From: Halomonadaceae bacterium T82-2
Lineage (GTDB): Bacteria > Pseudomonadota > Gammaproteobacteria > Pseudomonadales > Halomonadaceae
Assembly (NCBI GenBank): GCA_001577635.1
Contig: LSBP01000002.1
Location: 124,001-188,000 of the forward strand
Reading direction: 5' to 3'
DNA: 64,000 nucleotides
Under the pieces are notes generated by a model. The model was not told the origin of the DNA. It saw only the letters and a list, made by a program, of their open reading frames with translations, and did not search any database. Numbering within the stretch: position 1 is the first letter of the stretch; each line of letters starts with the position of its first letter. Below are positions 33,244 to 46,036 of this stretch, one piece after another. The position numbers and the translations under genes were made by a program.

Positions 33244-34728
33244 ATGCCAACCCGACAACGCCCGTGGCTGGGCCATCTCGCCGCCCTGCTGGCCGGCGTG
33301 CTCAGCACCCTCACCTTCGCGCCCTTTCACCTCTGGTGGCTCGGCCCCGTCGCCGTCGGCCTGGTCTATGTCGGCTTTCACGACCTGACGCCCCGCCAGG
33401 CCGCGCTGCGCGGCTGGTGCTACGGGTTCGCCCTGTTCGCCTCGGGCACCTCGTGGATCTACGTGTCGATCCATGACTACGGCTACACCGGCGTGGCGCT
33501 GGCCGTGTTCCTCACCGCGCTGTTCGCCGTGACCCTGGCGCTGTTCTACGCCGTCCCCTTCTGGCTCTACCGTCACGTGACCGGACGCCGCCTGGCCTGC
33601 CTGAGCTTCGCCGGGCTGTGGGTCGCCAGCGAGGTGCTGCGCACCTACCTGTTCACCGGCTTTCCCTGGCTGCTGCTGGGCAGCGCCCACGTCGACTCGC
33701 CGCTGGCCCCGCTGGCTCCGGTCGGCGGCGTCTTCCTGCTGTCGCTGATCACCGCCCTGACCGGCACCCTCGGCGTGGAGCTGCTGCGCCGGCGCTGGTG
33801 GACGCTGGCCCCGCTCGCCGCCCTGTGGGGCCTGCCGCTGTTGCTGCCCACGCAGTGGACGACGAGCTCCGGCCAGCCGGTGACGGTCGCCCTGCTGCAG
33901 GGCGACCTGCCCCAGCTGATGAAGTGGAGCGCCGAGGGGCAGCGCAACGCCGCCAACACCTACGCGCGGCTGACCCGGGCGGTGGCCGACGACGCCGAGC
34001 TGATCGTCTGGCCGGAAACCGCCCTGCCGATGTTCGAGCGTCAGGCCCGCCCCTTCCTCGAGCGCCTGCAGGCGACGCTGCCCCCGGACAGTGCCCTGCT
34101 CACCGGTATCGTCGAGCGCGACGACGGCGGCTACTACAACGCGGTGATCGGGCTGGGCAACACGCAGGGCGGCTATCGCAAGGAGCACCTGGTGCCGTTC
34201 GGCGAGTACCTGCCGCTGGAAGGGCTGCTGCGCGGCATCATCGCCTTCTTCGACCTGCCCATGTCGGACTTCTCGGCCGGCGCCGGCGACCAGCCGCCCC
34301 TGCACGCCGCCGGGCTCGCCATCGGCACGGCGATCTGCTACGAGATCATCTACCCGGACCTGGTCGCCAGCCGCGCCCGCGACGCCGACGTGCTGCTCAC
34401 GGTGTCCAACGACACCTGGTTCGGCGGCTCGATCGGGCCGCTCCAGCACGTGCAGATGGCGCGCCTGCGGGCGCTGGAGAACGGCCGCTACGTGCTGCGC
34501 GCCACCAGCAACGGCGTGACCGCGATCATCGACCCCGAGGGCCGGATCGTGAAACGCGCGCCGCAGTTCGAGACCGCCACGGTCACCGGCACGGTTCAGG
34601 GAATGCAGGGCGAGACGCCGTTCACCCGCACCGGCAGCTGGCCCGCCTGGCTGCTGGCCGGTCTGCTGTGGCTGCCCGGGCTCAGGCGCCCGGGGCGCCG
34701 GCGCACCGCTGCCGCCCGCCCCTCGTGA
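33244..34728 (+). CDS. lnt: Apolipoprotein N-acyltransferase
   Basis: 494 aa; LLQGDLPQLMKW; VWPETALPMFE; YRKEHLVPFGEYLPLE; ICYEIIYPDLV. Confidence 0.94.
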   Translation: MPTRQRPWLGHLAALLAGVLSTLTFAPFHLWWLGPVAVGLVYVGFHDLTPRQAALRGWCYGFALFASGTSWIYVSIHDYGYTGVALAVFLTALFAVTLALFYAVPFWLYRHVTGRRLACLSFAGLWVASEVLRTYLFTGFPWLLLGSAHVDSPLAPLAPVGGVFLLSLITALTGTLGVELLRRRWWTLAPLAALWGLPLLLPTQWTTSSGQPVTVALLQGDLPQLMKWSAEGQRNAANTYARLTRAVADDAELIVWPETALPMFERQARPFLERLQATLPPDSALLTGIVERDDGGYYNAVIGLGNTQGGYRKEHLVPFGEYLPLEGLLRGIIAFFDLPMSDFSAGAGDQPPLHAAGLAIGTAICYEIIYPDLVASRARDADVLLTVSNDTWFGGSIGPLQHVQMARLRALENGRYVLRATSNGVTAIIDPEGRIVKRAPQFETATVTGTVQGMQGETPFTRTGSWPAWLLAGLLWLPGLRRPGRRRTAAARPS

Positions 34729-34746
34729 CGGGCGGCCTCCGCGGCG

Positions 34747-35280
34747 TCAGGAAGCCGCGGGGGGCGTCTCGTCGCTGGGCGAACGCATGAAGTAGCGGTG
34801 CCCGCAGGCGTGACAGGGCTCCAGGCGGGTCACCGACTCCAGCACCACCGTCTCGCCGCAGTGCACGCAGGCCATGCGCCCGGGCGCGGCCAGTTCCCCC
34901 GCGACGTAATCGGCCCGGGCCGCCTCGAGATCGTCCTCGAAGCGTTCGCGTTCCACCACGCTGCGATCGGCGATGGAGAACAGCGCATCGGTCACCTTGC
35001 GTGACAGCACGTCCAGATCGATCCCCAGCCAGCTGGCCACACCGGCACCGCCGGCCGCCAGATAGCGGCGCAGGTCCTTGAGGTCGCGCTCCACCCAGGC
35101 ACGCAGCAGGGCCATCTCGTTCTTGGTGAATGTCTCGACCTCGGCCTCGAACTCCACCGCCTCGTCGAGCTCCTTCTGCAGCGTGTCCCAGGACAGGTCA
35201 TCGGCGCCGTCGCGCAACCGCTCGAGCACACGCTCGTAGGCGGCATTCAGGCGGCGGTCGTGCTGCTGGTCGTCACTCAT
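34747..35280 (-). CDS. Zinc ribbon-containing DUF1451 protein (YbeL-like)
   Basis: MACVHCGETVVLESVTRLEPCHACGHRYFMR zinc ribbon; adjacent to leuS as in E. coli ybeL. Confidence 0.8.
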   Translation of the reverse strand: MSDDQQHDRRLNAAYERVLERLRDGADDLSWDTLQKELDEAVEFEAEVETFTKNEMALLRAWVERDLKDLRRYLAAGGAGVASWLGIDLDVLSRKVTDALFSIADRSVVERERFEDDLEAARADYVAGELAAPGRMACVHCGETVVLESVTRLEPCHACGHRYFMRSPSDETPPAAS

Positions 35281-35374
35281 AGTGCTGTTTCTCCTCGCTG
35301 GGTATCGACGCCGGGGCGAGGCGGCAGCCGGCGGGCCTCGCCCGGCCGGCCCCTACCTGCCACGTCACGTCTAG

Positions 35375-38119
<2,745 letters not shown>

Positions 38120-38146
38120 CAAGCCCACGGTCGCTAGGAGGCCCGG

Positions 38147-38653
38147 ATGAAGCGTCGCACCTTCCTGAATCGCGCCCTGCATACCAGCGTGGCGCTGGTG
38201 GCGGCCGGTGCACTGGCCGGCTGCGGCTTCCAGCTGCGCGGGCAGGGGCGCAACCTGGCCGGGCTCGACAGCCTGGCCCTGGACGCCCCGCCGGGCCCGC
38301 TGGCCGACGCCGTACGCCAGGCGCTCGAGGGCGCGGGCGTGGCGGTGCACGCGCAGGCGCCGTGGCGTCTCAACCTGGGCGCGGAGCAACTCGACGAGAT
38401 CAACCTGACGGCCAACAATGCCGGCAGCCGGACGGTCGAGCTGCAGCTCGGCGTGCCCTTCTCGGTCCAGCGCCAGCGCGACGACGCCTATCGCATCGAG
38501 CGCCAGACCCTGAGAGTGTCGACCACCTACGAGGCGGGCACCAGCGACCTGCTGGCGCGCGATGATCGCCGCGAGCAGGCCGTGCAGTCGCTGCGCCAGG
38601 AAGCGGCACGCCGCCTGATCGATCGCCTGCAGAGCCTCGCCGACGCGCCATGA
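38147..38653 (+). CDS. lptE: LPS assembly lipoprotein LptE
   Basis: MKRRTFLNRALHTSVALVAAGALAGCGFQLRGQG lipobox; between leuS and holA. Confidence 0.9.
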   Translation: MKRRTFLNRALHTSVALVAAGALAGCGFQLRGQGRNLAGLDSLALDAPPGPLADAVRQALEGAGVAVHAQAPWRLNLGAEQLDEINLTANNAGSRTVELQLGVPFSVQRQRDDAYRIERQTLRVSTTYEAGTSDLLARDDRREQAVQSLRQEAARRLIDRLQSLADAP

Positions 38654-39708
38654 AGGTCTTTCCCGACAAGCTGCCCGAGGCGCTGGCCAAGCGTCTGCCC
38701 CCGGTGATCATCGTCGCCGGTGACGAGCCATTGCTGCACCGCGATGCCTGCGACACGGTGCGCCGGGTCGCCCGCGAGCAGGGCATCGAGGAGCGCGAGG
38801 TTCTGCACGTCGAGAACGGCTTCCAGTGGGGGCGGCTTACCGAATCCGCCGCCAGCCTGTCGCTGTTCGCCACCAGCAAGCTGATCGAGTTGCGTCTGGG
38901 CGACCAGGCGCCCGGCCAGGAAGGTGGCAAGACGCTGGAGGCCTATGCCGCCCAGGCCAAGGGCAGCGACAATATCCTGCTGGTCACCGCGGGCCGGCTC
39001 GACCGGCGCCAGCAACAAAGCAAGTGGTTCAAGGCGCTCGATGCGCTGGGGCTGTTCGTGCCGGTATGGCCGGTGGACCACTCGCGCCTGGGCTTCTGGC
39101 TGCGCGATCGCGCCACCCTGCACGGCCTGCAGCTCGACATGGACGCCGCCCGGCTGCTCGGCGAACGCACCGAAGGCAACCTGCTGGCCGCCGATCAGGA
39201 ACTACAGAAGCTCGCGCTGCTGTACCCGCCCGGCGCCCGACTGGATGCCGGCGCCATCGCCGGCGGTGTCGAGGACAATGCCCGTTACGACGTCTTCACG
39301 CTGACCGACGCCTGCCTGCGTGGCGAACGCGAACGCGCGGTGCGCATCGTCGCCGGCCTGCGCGGCGAGGGCATCGAGGCGCCTGTAGTACTGTGGGCGC
39401 TGACTCGCGAGATGCGCACCCTGCTCTCCCTGCAACAGCATCTCGACCAGGGCCAGAGCCTCGAGCATGCCTGCAAGGCCCAGCGGCCGATGATTCCCGA
39501 GAAGCGCCGTCCCAACTACCAGCAGGCGCTGCAACGCCTGCCCCATCGCCGGTTACACAAACTGCTGCTGTTCGCCCAGCGCATCGACCAGGCGATCAAG
39601 GGCGGTCTGCCGCTGCCCGTCTGGGACGCGCTCAATGACCTCGCCCTGACTCTCGCCGGGGGGCGCGGTCTACTCGCCGAACTGCCCCAGGCTTATCGCC
39701 GTGCCTGA
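38650..39708 (+). CDS. holA: DNA polymerase III subunit delta
   Basis: MKVFPDKLPEALAKRLPPVIIVAGDEPLLHRDACDTVRR... Confidence 0.93.
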   Translation: MKVFPDKLPEALAKRLPPVIIVAGDEPLLHRDACDTVRRVAREQGIEEREVLHVENGFQWGRLTESAASLSLFATSKLIELRLGDQAPGQEGGKTLEAYAAQAKGSDNILLVTAGRLDRRQQQSKWFKALDALGLFVPVWPVDHSRLGFWLRDRATLHGLQLDMDAARLLGERTEGNLLAADQELQKLALLYPPGARLDAGAIAGGVEDNARYDVFTLTDACLRGERERAVRIVAGLRGEGIEAPVVLWALTREMRTLLSLQQHLDQGQSLEHACKAQRPMIPEKRRPNYQQALQRLPHRRLHKLLLFAQRIDQAIKGGLPLPVWDALNDLALTLAGGRGLLAELPQAYRRA

Positions 39709-39748
39709 CCCACGTTCCTGAACCGAACACGCCTTCGGCGTTACCCCT

Positions 39749-39780
39749 GCCCGCCGGACCTCGTGCCCGGCGGGCTTTCC
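39749..39780 (+). terminator. Intrinsic terminator-like hairpin after holA
   Basis: GCCCGCCGG...CCGGCGGGC followed by a short TTT. Confidence 0.55.
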
Positions 39781-39808
39781 ACTTTCACCATTGCCCTGAA
39801 CCCTGTCC

Positions 39809-41215
39809 ATGTCCGAATCCCGACGAACCGCTCCCTTTCTTGCCGCCCTACTGCCCTTCGCCGTGATGATCGTCACGATGATGACGACGATCCTCATCTT
39901 CGACGGCAGCCCCCATCTTCCCCTGCTCATCGGCGCCGTGGTCGCCGGGCTGGTCGCCTGGCATTACGGTCACACCTGGAAGCACATCGAAGGCTACATC
40001 TACGAGGGCATCACCAAGGTCCTGCCGGCGGTGGTGATCCTGATGCTGGTGGGGCTGCTGATCAGCGCCTGGGTCGCCGGCGGCGTGGTCGGCACCATGG
40101 TCTACTACGGTCTGGAGTACCTCTCCCCGGGGGCCTTCCTGCCCACGCTGATGCTGCTGTGCGCCATCAGCACGCTGATGATGGGCAGCTCCTGGTCGAC
40201 CATCGGCACCCTGGGCGTGGCCGGCATGGCCGCCGGCACCAGCATGGGCCTGTCGCCGGCGGCGCTGGCCGGGGCCATCGTCTCGGGGGCGTTCTTCGGC
40301 GACAAGATGTCGCCGCTGTCCGATACCACCATCCTCGCCTCGGGCATCGCCGGCACGGATATCTTCGCCCACATCCGCCACATGCTGTACACCACGGTGC
40401 CCGGGCTGATCATCGCCCTGGTGGTGTTCACGGCCATGGCCGGCGGCCATCAGGGCGCCGAGCTCGACCAGGCCATCGCCGCCGTGATCGGCAACCTGCA
40501 GGCCGACAGCGTGATCTCGCCCTGGCTGTTCCTGATTCCACTGGCGGTTCCGGCACTGGCGCTCGCCCGCGTACCGGCCGTCCCCACCCTGATCGTCGGC
40601 ATCGTGCTGGGCAGCCTGGCCTATCTGTTCGTGCAGGGCGGCGACGTAGCCTCGCTGTTCCACCTGCTGCAGAGCGGCTATGTGGCCCACACCGGCAATG
40701 CCGGCGTCGACAAGCTGCTCAGCCAGGGGGGGCTGGATGCGATGATGTACACCATCTCGCTGGCGATCATCGCCATGATCTTCGGCGGCATCATGGAACG
40801 CACCGGCATGCTCAATGCCCTGGTCGGCGGCGTCGTCGCGATGGCCAGAAGCGGTCGTGCCCTGTGCGCGGTCACCGTCGGCTCCTCCTTCCTGACCAAC
40901 GTGGTCACCGCCGAGCAGTACATCTCGATCATCATTCCGGGCCGGCTGTATGCCGGGGCCTTCCGTGACAAGGGGCTGCACCCCAAGAACCTGTCCCGCG
41001 CGCTGGAGGACGGCGGTACCGTCACCTCGGCGCTGGTGCCGTGGAGCACCGATGCGATCTTCGTCTACAGCGCCCTCGGTGTCAGTGCCTGGAGCTATGC
41101 CCCCTACGCGGTGCTCAACTACAGCGTGCCGCTGATCTCCATCGCCATGGCGCTGGCCGGCTTTGCCATCGTGTCCAGCCGCTCCTCGGAAGCCACATCA
41201 CCGCAGGCCGATTGA
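39809..41215 (+). CDS. Na+/H+ antiporter NhaC family
   Basis: 468 aa multi-TM; MGSSWSTIGTLGVAGMAAG; GAFFGDKMSPLSDTTILASG. Confidence 0.88.
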   Translation: MSESRRTAPFLAALLPFAVMIVTMMTTILIFDGSPHLPLLIGAVVAGLVAWHYGHTWKHIEGYIYEGITKVLPAVVILMLVGLLISAWVAGGVVGTMVYYGLEYLSPGAFLPTLMLLCAISTLMMGSSWSTIGTLGVAGMAAGTSMGLSPAALAGAIVSGAFFGDKMSPLSDTTILASGIAGTDIFAHIRHMLYTTVPGLIIALVVFTAMAGGHQGAELDQAIAAVIGNLQADSVISPWLFLIPLAVPALALARVPAVPTLIVGIVLGSLAYLFVQGGDVASLFHLLQSGYVAHTGNAGVDKLLSQGGLDAMMYTISLAIIAMIFGGIMERTGMLNALVGGVVAMARSGRALCAVTVGSSFLTNVVTAEQYISIIIPGRLYAGAFRDKGLHPKNLSRALEDGGTVTSALVPWSTDAIFVYSALGVSAWSYAPYAVLNYSVPLISIAMALAGFAIVSSRSSEATSPQAD

Positions 41216-41557
41216 CCTCCCCTCCGCCCCCGTGCCGACACGGGGGCGTTTCACCGACTTCCCTGCCTGTTTTCACGCTTTCTCGCCCAGCCAGGCGCTT
41301 CAGGCCGGCCGTTCCGACCTCGACGCTTTCTTTATCCCGCCCGCATCGCGCCCCACGACGGCGAATCACGATCATCAATAATCTGAATTTTGATTACTCA
41401 TCCATTGACAGAAAAAATTGCTATACCCCTCTGTTAAGCTAACGCGGTTTCGACGCAAAGCCGGGTTATTATCCCTGCTGGACGCTTTTCGGCAGCGTCG
41501 GCGATCTGCGTCGACGCCGACCATCCATGACGTCCACGCGAATGGAGGAGACATCGC

Positions 41558-42223
41558 TTGGAACTGTTTCGCTACGTTCTCGACAACGCCGGGCTGCTGG
41601 GGCAACTGACCCTGGAGCACATCAGCCTGGTCGGCGTTGCCGTGGGAATCGCCACCCTGACCGGGGTGCCCATCGGCATCGCCATCACCAAGAACGAACG
41701 CCTGGCCAGGGGCGTGCTGTATCTGGCCTCGATCATCGTCACGATCCCCTCGATCGCGCTGTTCGGGGTCATGATTCCGCTGCTGTCGATCTTCGGTTAC
41801 GGCATCGGCTACGTGCCGGCGGTGATCGCCGTGCTGCTCTACTCGCAGCTGCCGATCATTCGCAATACCTACACCGCGATCAACAACGTCAATCCCGCGC
41901 TGCGCGAGGCCGCCCGCGGCATCGGCATGAGCCAGAACCAGCGGCTGCGCATGGTGGAAATTCCGCTGGCGGTACCGGTAATCATGGCCGGCGTGCGCAC
42001 CGCCGTGGTGCTGAACATCGGCGTGATGGCCATCGCCGCCTACATCGGCGCCGGCGGCCTGGGCACGCTGATCAGCCGCGGTATCTCGCAGTCCGATCCG
42101 CGCCAGCTGATCGTCGGCGCGGTGGCCGTGAGCCTGCTGGCCATCATCGTCGACTACGCCCTGCTGGCGCTGCAGAAGCGCCTCACGCCGCGTGGCATGG
42201 AGCGTGACGTCGCCGCCGCCTGA
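41558..42223 (+). CDS. Osmoprotectant/glycine betaine-type ABC transporter permease
   Basis: LRMVEIPLAVPVIMAGVRTAVVLNIGVMAIAAYIGAGGLGTLI (OpuCB/YehW-type). Confidence 0.88.
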   Translation: MELFRYVLDNAGLLGQLTLEHISLVGVAVGIATLTGVPIGIAITKNERLARGVLYLASIIVTIPSIALFGVMIPLLSIFGYGIGYVPAVIAVLLYSQLPIIRNTYTAINNVNPALREAARGIGMSQNQRLRMVEIPLAVPVIMAGVRTAVVLNIGVMAIAAYIGAGGLGTLISRGISQSDPRQLIVGAVAVSLLAIIVDYALLALQKRLTPRGMERDVAAA

Positions 42224-42255
42224 ATGCGCCAACCCGATTTCGACAAGGTTTTTCC

Positions 42256-43422
42256 ATGATACGACTCGACAACCTGACCAAGGTCTTCGATACCCCCAAG
42301 GGGGCCGTCGTCGCCGCCGACCACATCAACATGGAAGTGCCTCGGGGCGAGATCTGCATCCTTCTCGGCCCCTCCGGCTGCGGCAAGACCACCACCCTGA
42401 AGATGATCAACCGCATCGTCCGGGCGACCTCGGGCAAGGTGTTTCTCGATGGCGAGGACACCACCGGCATGAACACCCAGGACCTGCGCCGCAACATCGG
42501 CTACGTGATCCAGCAGATCGGCCTGTTCCCCAACATGACCATCGAGGAGAACATCACGGTGGTGCCGCGCCTGCTGGGCTGGGACCGCGCCGCCTACAAG
42601 AAGCGGGCCCGCGAGCTGATGGACATGATCGCCATGGACGCCGAGGCCTTCCTCAAGCGCTACCCCAGCGAGCTGTCCGGCGGCCAGCAGCAGCGCATCG
42701 GCGTGGCCCGGGCGCTGGCCGCAGATCCGCCGGTGATGCTGATGGACGAGCCGTTCGGCGCCATCGACCCGATCAACCGGGCGGTGATCCAGGACGAGTT
42801 CCTGAAGATGCAGGCCGAACTCAAGAAGACCATCCTGTTCGTCAGCCACGACATCGACGAGGCGATCAAGATGGGCGATCGCATCGCCATCTTCCGCGAG
42901 GGCAAGCTGGTCCAGTACTCCGCGCCCGACGACCTGCTCTCCGCGCCGCGCAACGGCTTCGTCGAGTCGTTCCTCGGCGAGGACCGCGCGCTCAAGCGCC
43001 TCAACCTGGTCAAGGTGCGCGAGGTGTTCTCCGACGAGATGGGCGCGGTCAAGCCGGACGACACCCTGGAGACGGCCCTGGCCCGCATCGACGACTTCGG
43101 CTACCAGAACGCGATCCTGATGGTCAACGACCACGGCGAGCCCGCCGGCATGATCACCCGCTCGGTCGCCCGCACCACCCGCGGCTACTGCCGTGACCAT
43201 TACCAGACCGCCCCGCCGGTGGCCCAGCTCGACGACGACCTGCGCAAGGTCGCCTCGCTGATGTTCGCCAACGACACCACCTGGCTGCCCTGCGTCGACG
43301 CGCAAGGCCGGGTCTGTGGGCACATCACCCAGCGTGCGATGACCCACCACCTGGGCTCCCGCTACCGCTCGCGGCCGGAGGACAGCGCCCCCTTGCGTTC
43401 GCAACCCGAGACCAAGGAGTAA
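42256..43422 (+). CDS. Osmoprotectant ABC transporter ATP-binding protein with CBS domains
   Basis: [60 protein letters not shown]-terminal CBS-like regions. Confidence 0.92.
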   Translation: MIRLDNLTKVFDTPKGAVVAADHINMEVPRGEICILLGPSGCGKTTTLKMINRIVRATSGKVFLDGEDTTGMNTQDLRRNIGYVIQQIGLFPNMTIEENITVVPRLLGWDRAAYKKRARELMDMIAMDAEAFLKRYPSELSGGQQQRIGVARALAADPPVMLMDEPFGAIDPINRAVIQDEFLKMQAELKKTILFVSHDIDEAIKMGDRIAIFREGKLVQYSAPDDLLSAPRNGFVESFLGEDRALKRLNLVKVREVFSDEMGAVKPDDTLETALARIDDFGYQNAILMVNDHGEPAGMITRSVARTTRGYCRDHYQTAPPVAQLDDDLRKVASLMFANDTTWLPCVDAQGRVCGHITQRAMTHHLGSRYRSRPEDSAPLRSQPETKE

Positions 43423-43426
43423 CGGC

Positions 43427-44158
43427 ATGCCGATTCGCTCGCTGAAAAGCGCCGGGCGCTGGCTACTCGCCATCCTGCTCTTCGCGGCCGGGGTCTGGGC
43501 CCAGCGCAGTGGCGTCATCGAGGATTTCATCTACTATCTGCCCGACGTGCGCTATCTGGCGGTCCAGCACCTGTTCCTGACCGCGGTGTCGGGCAGCCTG
43601 GCCATCGTCATCGCCGTGCCGCTGGGCATCGTGCTCTCGCGGCCGAGCATGGCGCGCTTCGCCGAGTCGCTGATGCAGGTCCTCAACGTCGGCACCACCA
43701 TCCCCACCCTGGCGGTGCTGGCGCTGTCGATGAGCTTCCTGGGCATCGGCACGACGCCGGCCATCTTCGGGCTGACCGTGGCGACCCTGCTGCCGATCAC
43801 CCGCAACACCTATGTCGGCCTGAAGGGCGTGTCGCCGGCGCTGATGGAAGCCGCGGCCGGGCTCGGCATGTCGCCGGCGCAGCGGCTGTTCCGGGTCGAG
43901 CTGCCCAACGCCCTGTACGTGATCTTCGCCGGCATCCGCACCGCGCTGGCCATCAACGTGGGTACCGTGCCGCTGGCCTTTTTGATCGGCGCCGGCGGGC
44001 TGGGGGAACTGATCTTCACCGGCATCGACCTCTACGACACGGTGATGATGCTGGCCGGGGCCATCCCCACCGCGCTGCTCGCGGTGATCGTGGACGCGCT
44101 GGTCGCCGTCGTCGCCTTCCTCGTCGTGCCGCGCGGCGTCAACCCGTCACGAGCCTGA
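43427..44158 (+). CDS. Osmoprotectant ABC transporter permease
   Basis: RVELPNALYVIFAGIRTALAINVGTVPLAFLIGAGGLGELIF. Confidence 0.88.
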   Translation: MPIRSLKSAGRWLLAILLFAAGVWAQRSGVIEDFIYYLPDVRYLAVQHLFLTAVSGSLAIVIAVPLGIVLSRPSMARFAESLMQVLNVGTTIPTLAVLALSMSFLGIGTTPAIFGLTVATLLPITRNTYVGLKGVSPALMEAAAGLGMSPAQRLFRVELPNALYVIFAGIRTALAINVGTVPLAFLIGAGGLGELIFTGIDLYDTVMMLAGAIPTALLAVIVDALVAVVAFLVVPRGVNPSRA

Positions 44159-44208
44159 ACGGCTCGAACACTGCAAGTCACACAACAAGTGCAAGGAGAA
44201 ACAAGCCC

Positions 44209-45099
44209 ATGATGCGCACACTGACCGCCACCCTCGCCGGCCTGGCCCTGAGCGCCGGCATCGCTGCCACCGCCCAGGCCGAGGAAATCGTCGTCGGCGG
44301 CAAGAACTTCACCGAGCAGCAGATTCTCACCAGCATGACCACCCAGTACCTCGAGGGGCTGGGCTACGACGTCGACAAGCGCGCCGGCATGGGCTCCGCG
44401 GTACTCCGCCAGGCCCAGGAAAACGGCCAGATCGACCTCTACTGGGAGTACACCGGTACCTCGCTGATCAACTACAACGACAAGTCCGCCAAGGGCCTCT
44501 CCGCCGAGGAGACCTACCAGAAGGTCAAGGAGCTCGACGCCAAGAAGGGGCTGGTGTGGCTCGAGCCGTCGAACGCCAACAACACCTACGCCCTGGCCAT
44601 GCGCGAGAAGGATGCCGAGAAGCGCGGCATCGCCACCATCTCCGACCTGGCCAAGGCCATCAACGATGGCGAGAAGCTGACCTTCGCCTCCAACGCTGAG
44701 TTCTACGCTCGCGAGGACGGCCTGCGCCCGCTGCAGAAGGCCTACGGCTTCCGGTTCGGACGCCCCAACGTCAAGCGCATGGACTCCGGCCTGACCTATC
44801 CGGCCCTGCGTGACGGCCAGGTCGACGTCTCGCTGGTCTTCGCCACCGACGGCCGCATCCCGGCCTTCAACTTCCGGGTACTGGAAGACGACAAGAACTT
44901 CTTTCCGGCCTACTCGCTGACCCCGGTGGTGCGCAAGGAAACGCTCGAGGCCAACCCCAAGCTCGACGAGCAGATGGCCAGGCTCTCCACCCTGCTCGAC
45001 GACGACACCATGGCCTCGCTGAACGCCCGCGTCGACGTCAAGAAGCAGAGCATCGAGAACGTCGCCCAGGACTTCCTCGAGACGCACGATCTGCTGTAA
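44209..45099 (+). CDS. Osmoprotectant ABC transporter substrate-binding protein (OsmF/YehZ type)
   Basis: Signal peptide; EEIVVGGKNFTEQQILTSMTTQYLEGLGYDVDKRAGMGSAVLRQAQENGQIDLYWEYTGT. Confidence 0.9.
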   Translation: MMRTLTATLAGLALSAGIAATAQAEEIVVGGKNFTEQQILTSMTTQYLEGLGYDVDKRAGMGSAVLRQAQENGQIDLYWEYTGTSLINYNDKSAKGLSAEETYQKVKELDAKKGLVWLEPSNANNTYALAMREKDAEKRGIATISDLAKAINDGEKLTFASNAEFYAREDGLRPLQKAYGFRFGRPNVKRMDSGLTYPALRDGQVDVSLVFATDGRIPAFNFRVLEDDKNFFPAYSLTPVVRKETLEANPKLDEQMARLSTLLDDDTMASLNARVDVKKQSIENVAQDFLETHDLL

Positions 45100-45168
45100 A
45101 ACACGTCCGGCAGCAACCGCATGGCCGCCTCCGGGCGGCCATGCGCCTTTTCGGACACAGGAGATCGC

Positions 45169-46011
45169 ATGCACTATCAGGACACGCTCAAGGTCGGCGC
45201 GGCGCAGATCAACACCGAACTCGGCGACGTCGACGCCAACCTGGCCCACCATCACGAGCTCATCGCCCAGGCGCACCGCCAGGGGCTGGAGCTGCTGGTC
45301 TTTCCCGAGCTCTCGCTGACCGGCTACGGCCTGGGCCCGCGAGTGCTCGAGGTGGCGTTCCCCCGGGAGGACCCGCGACTCGCCCGCCTCGCCGAGGCCG
45401 CCAGCGAGATGCAGGTCATCGTCGGCTTCGTCGAGGAGGCCAGCCCCGGCGAATACTACAACGCCCTGGCGATCCTCCAGCACGGCCGCGTCACCGCGGT
45501 GCATCGCAAGCTGAACCTGCCCACCTACGGCGGGCTGGAAGAAGGCAAGTGGTTCGCCCACGGCGAATCGCTGACCCACACCACGATTCGCCCCGGCTGG
45601 ACCGCCACGCCACTGATCTGCGCCGACCTGTGGAACCCGGCACTGGTCCACGCCGCCCTGCTGGCCCGCCCCACGGTGCTCTGCGCGCCGATCAACTCCG
45701 CCTCGGGCATCGTCAGCGAGTCCTTCTCCAACGAGGACAACTGGGTGCTCAACGTGCGCTTCTACGCCATGACCTACGGCACGCCGGTGATCATGGCCAA
45801 CCGCTACGGTGCGGAAGGCGACAGCCATTTCTGGGGCGGCTCGCGCATCCTGGGGCCCCGCGGCGACCTGCTGGCCGCCGCCGACGCGGGCGAGCAGCTG
45901 ATCGTCGCCGAGATTTCACGCACCGCCATCGCCCGCGCGCGCTTCGAACTGCCCACGCTGCGCGATGCCGACACGCCGCTGGTCCGTCAACTGATGGACG
46001 GCTACCGCTGA
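45169..46011 (+). CDS. Carbon-nitrogen hydrolase (nitrilase superfamily)
   Basis: Putative catalytic Glu/Lys/Cys in VFPELSLTGYG, HRKLNLPTYGGLEEG and LICADLWNPAL. Confidence 0.9.
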   Translation: MHYQDTLKVGAAQINTELGDVDANLAHHHELIAQAHRQGLELLVFPELSLTGYGLGPRVLEVAFPREDPRLARLAEAASEMQVIVGFVEEASPGEYYNALAILQHGRVTAVHRKLNLPTYGGLEEGKWFAHGESLTHTTIRPGWTATPLICADLWNPALVHAALLARPTVLCAPINSASGIVSESFSNEDNWVLNVRFYAMTYGTPVIMANRYGAEGDSHFWGGSRILGPRGDLLAAADAGEQLIVAEISRTAIARARFELPTLRDADTPLVRQLMDGYR

Positions 46012-46036
46012 CCCGCGATTCGGGATACTGCCCACC

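Noticed and set aside
41400-41450. TTGACA-led promoter upstream of the osmolyte ABC operon
   Set aside because: TTGACA is present near 41405, but no well-spaced -10 hexamer could be settled by eye.
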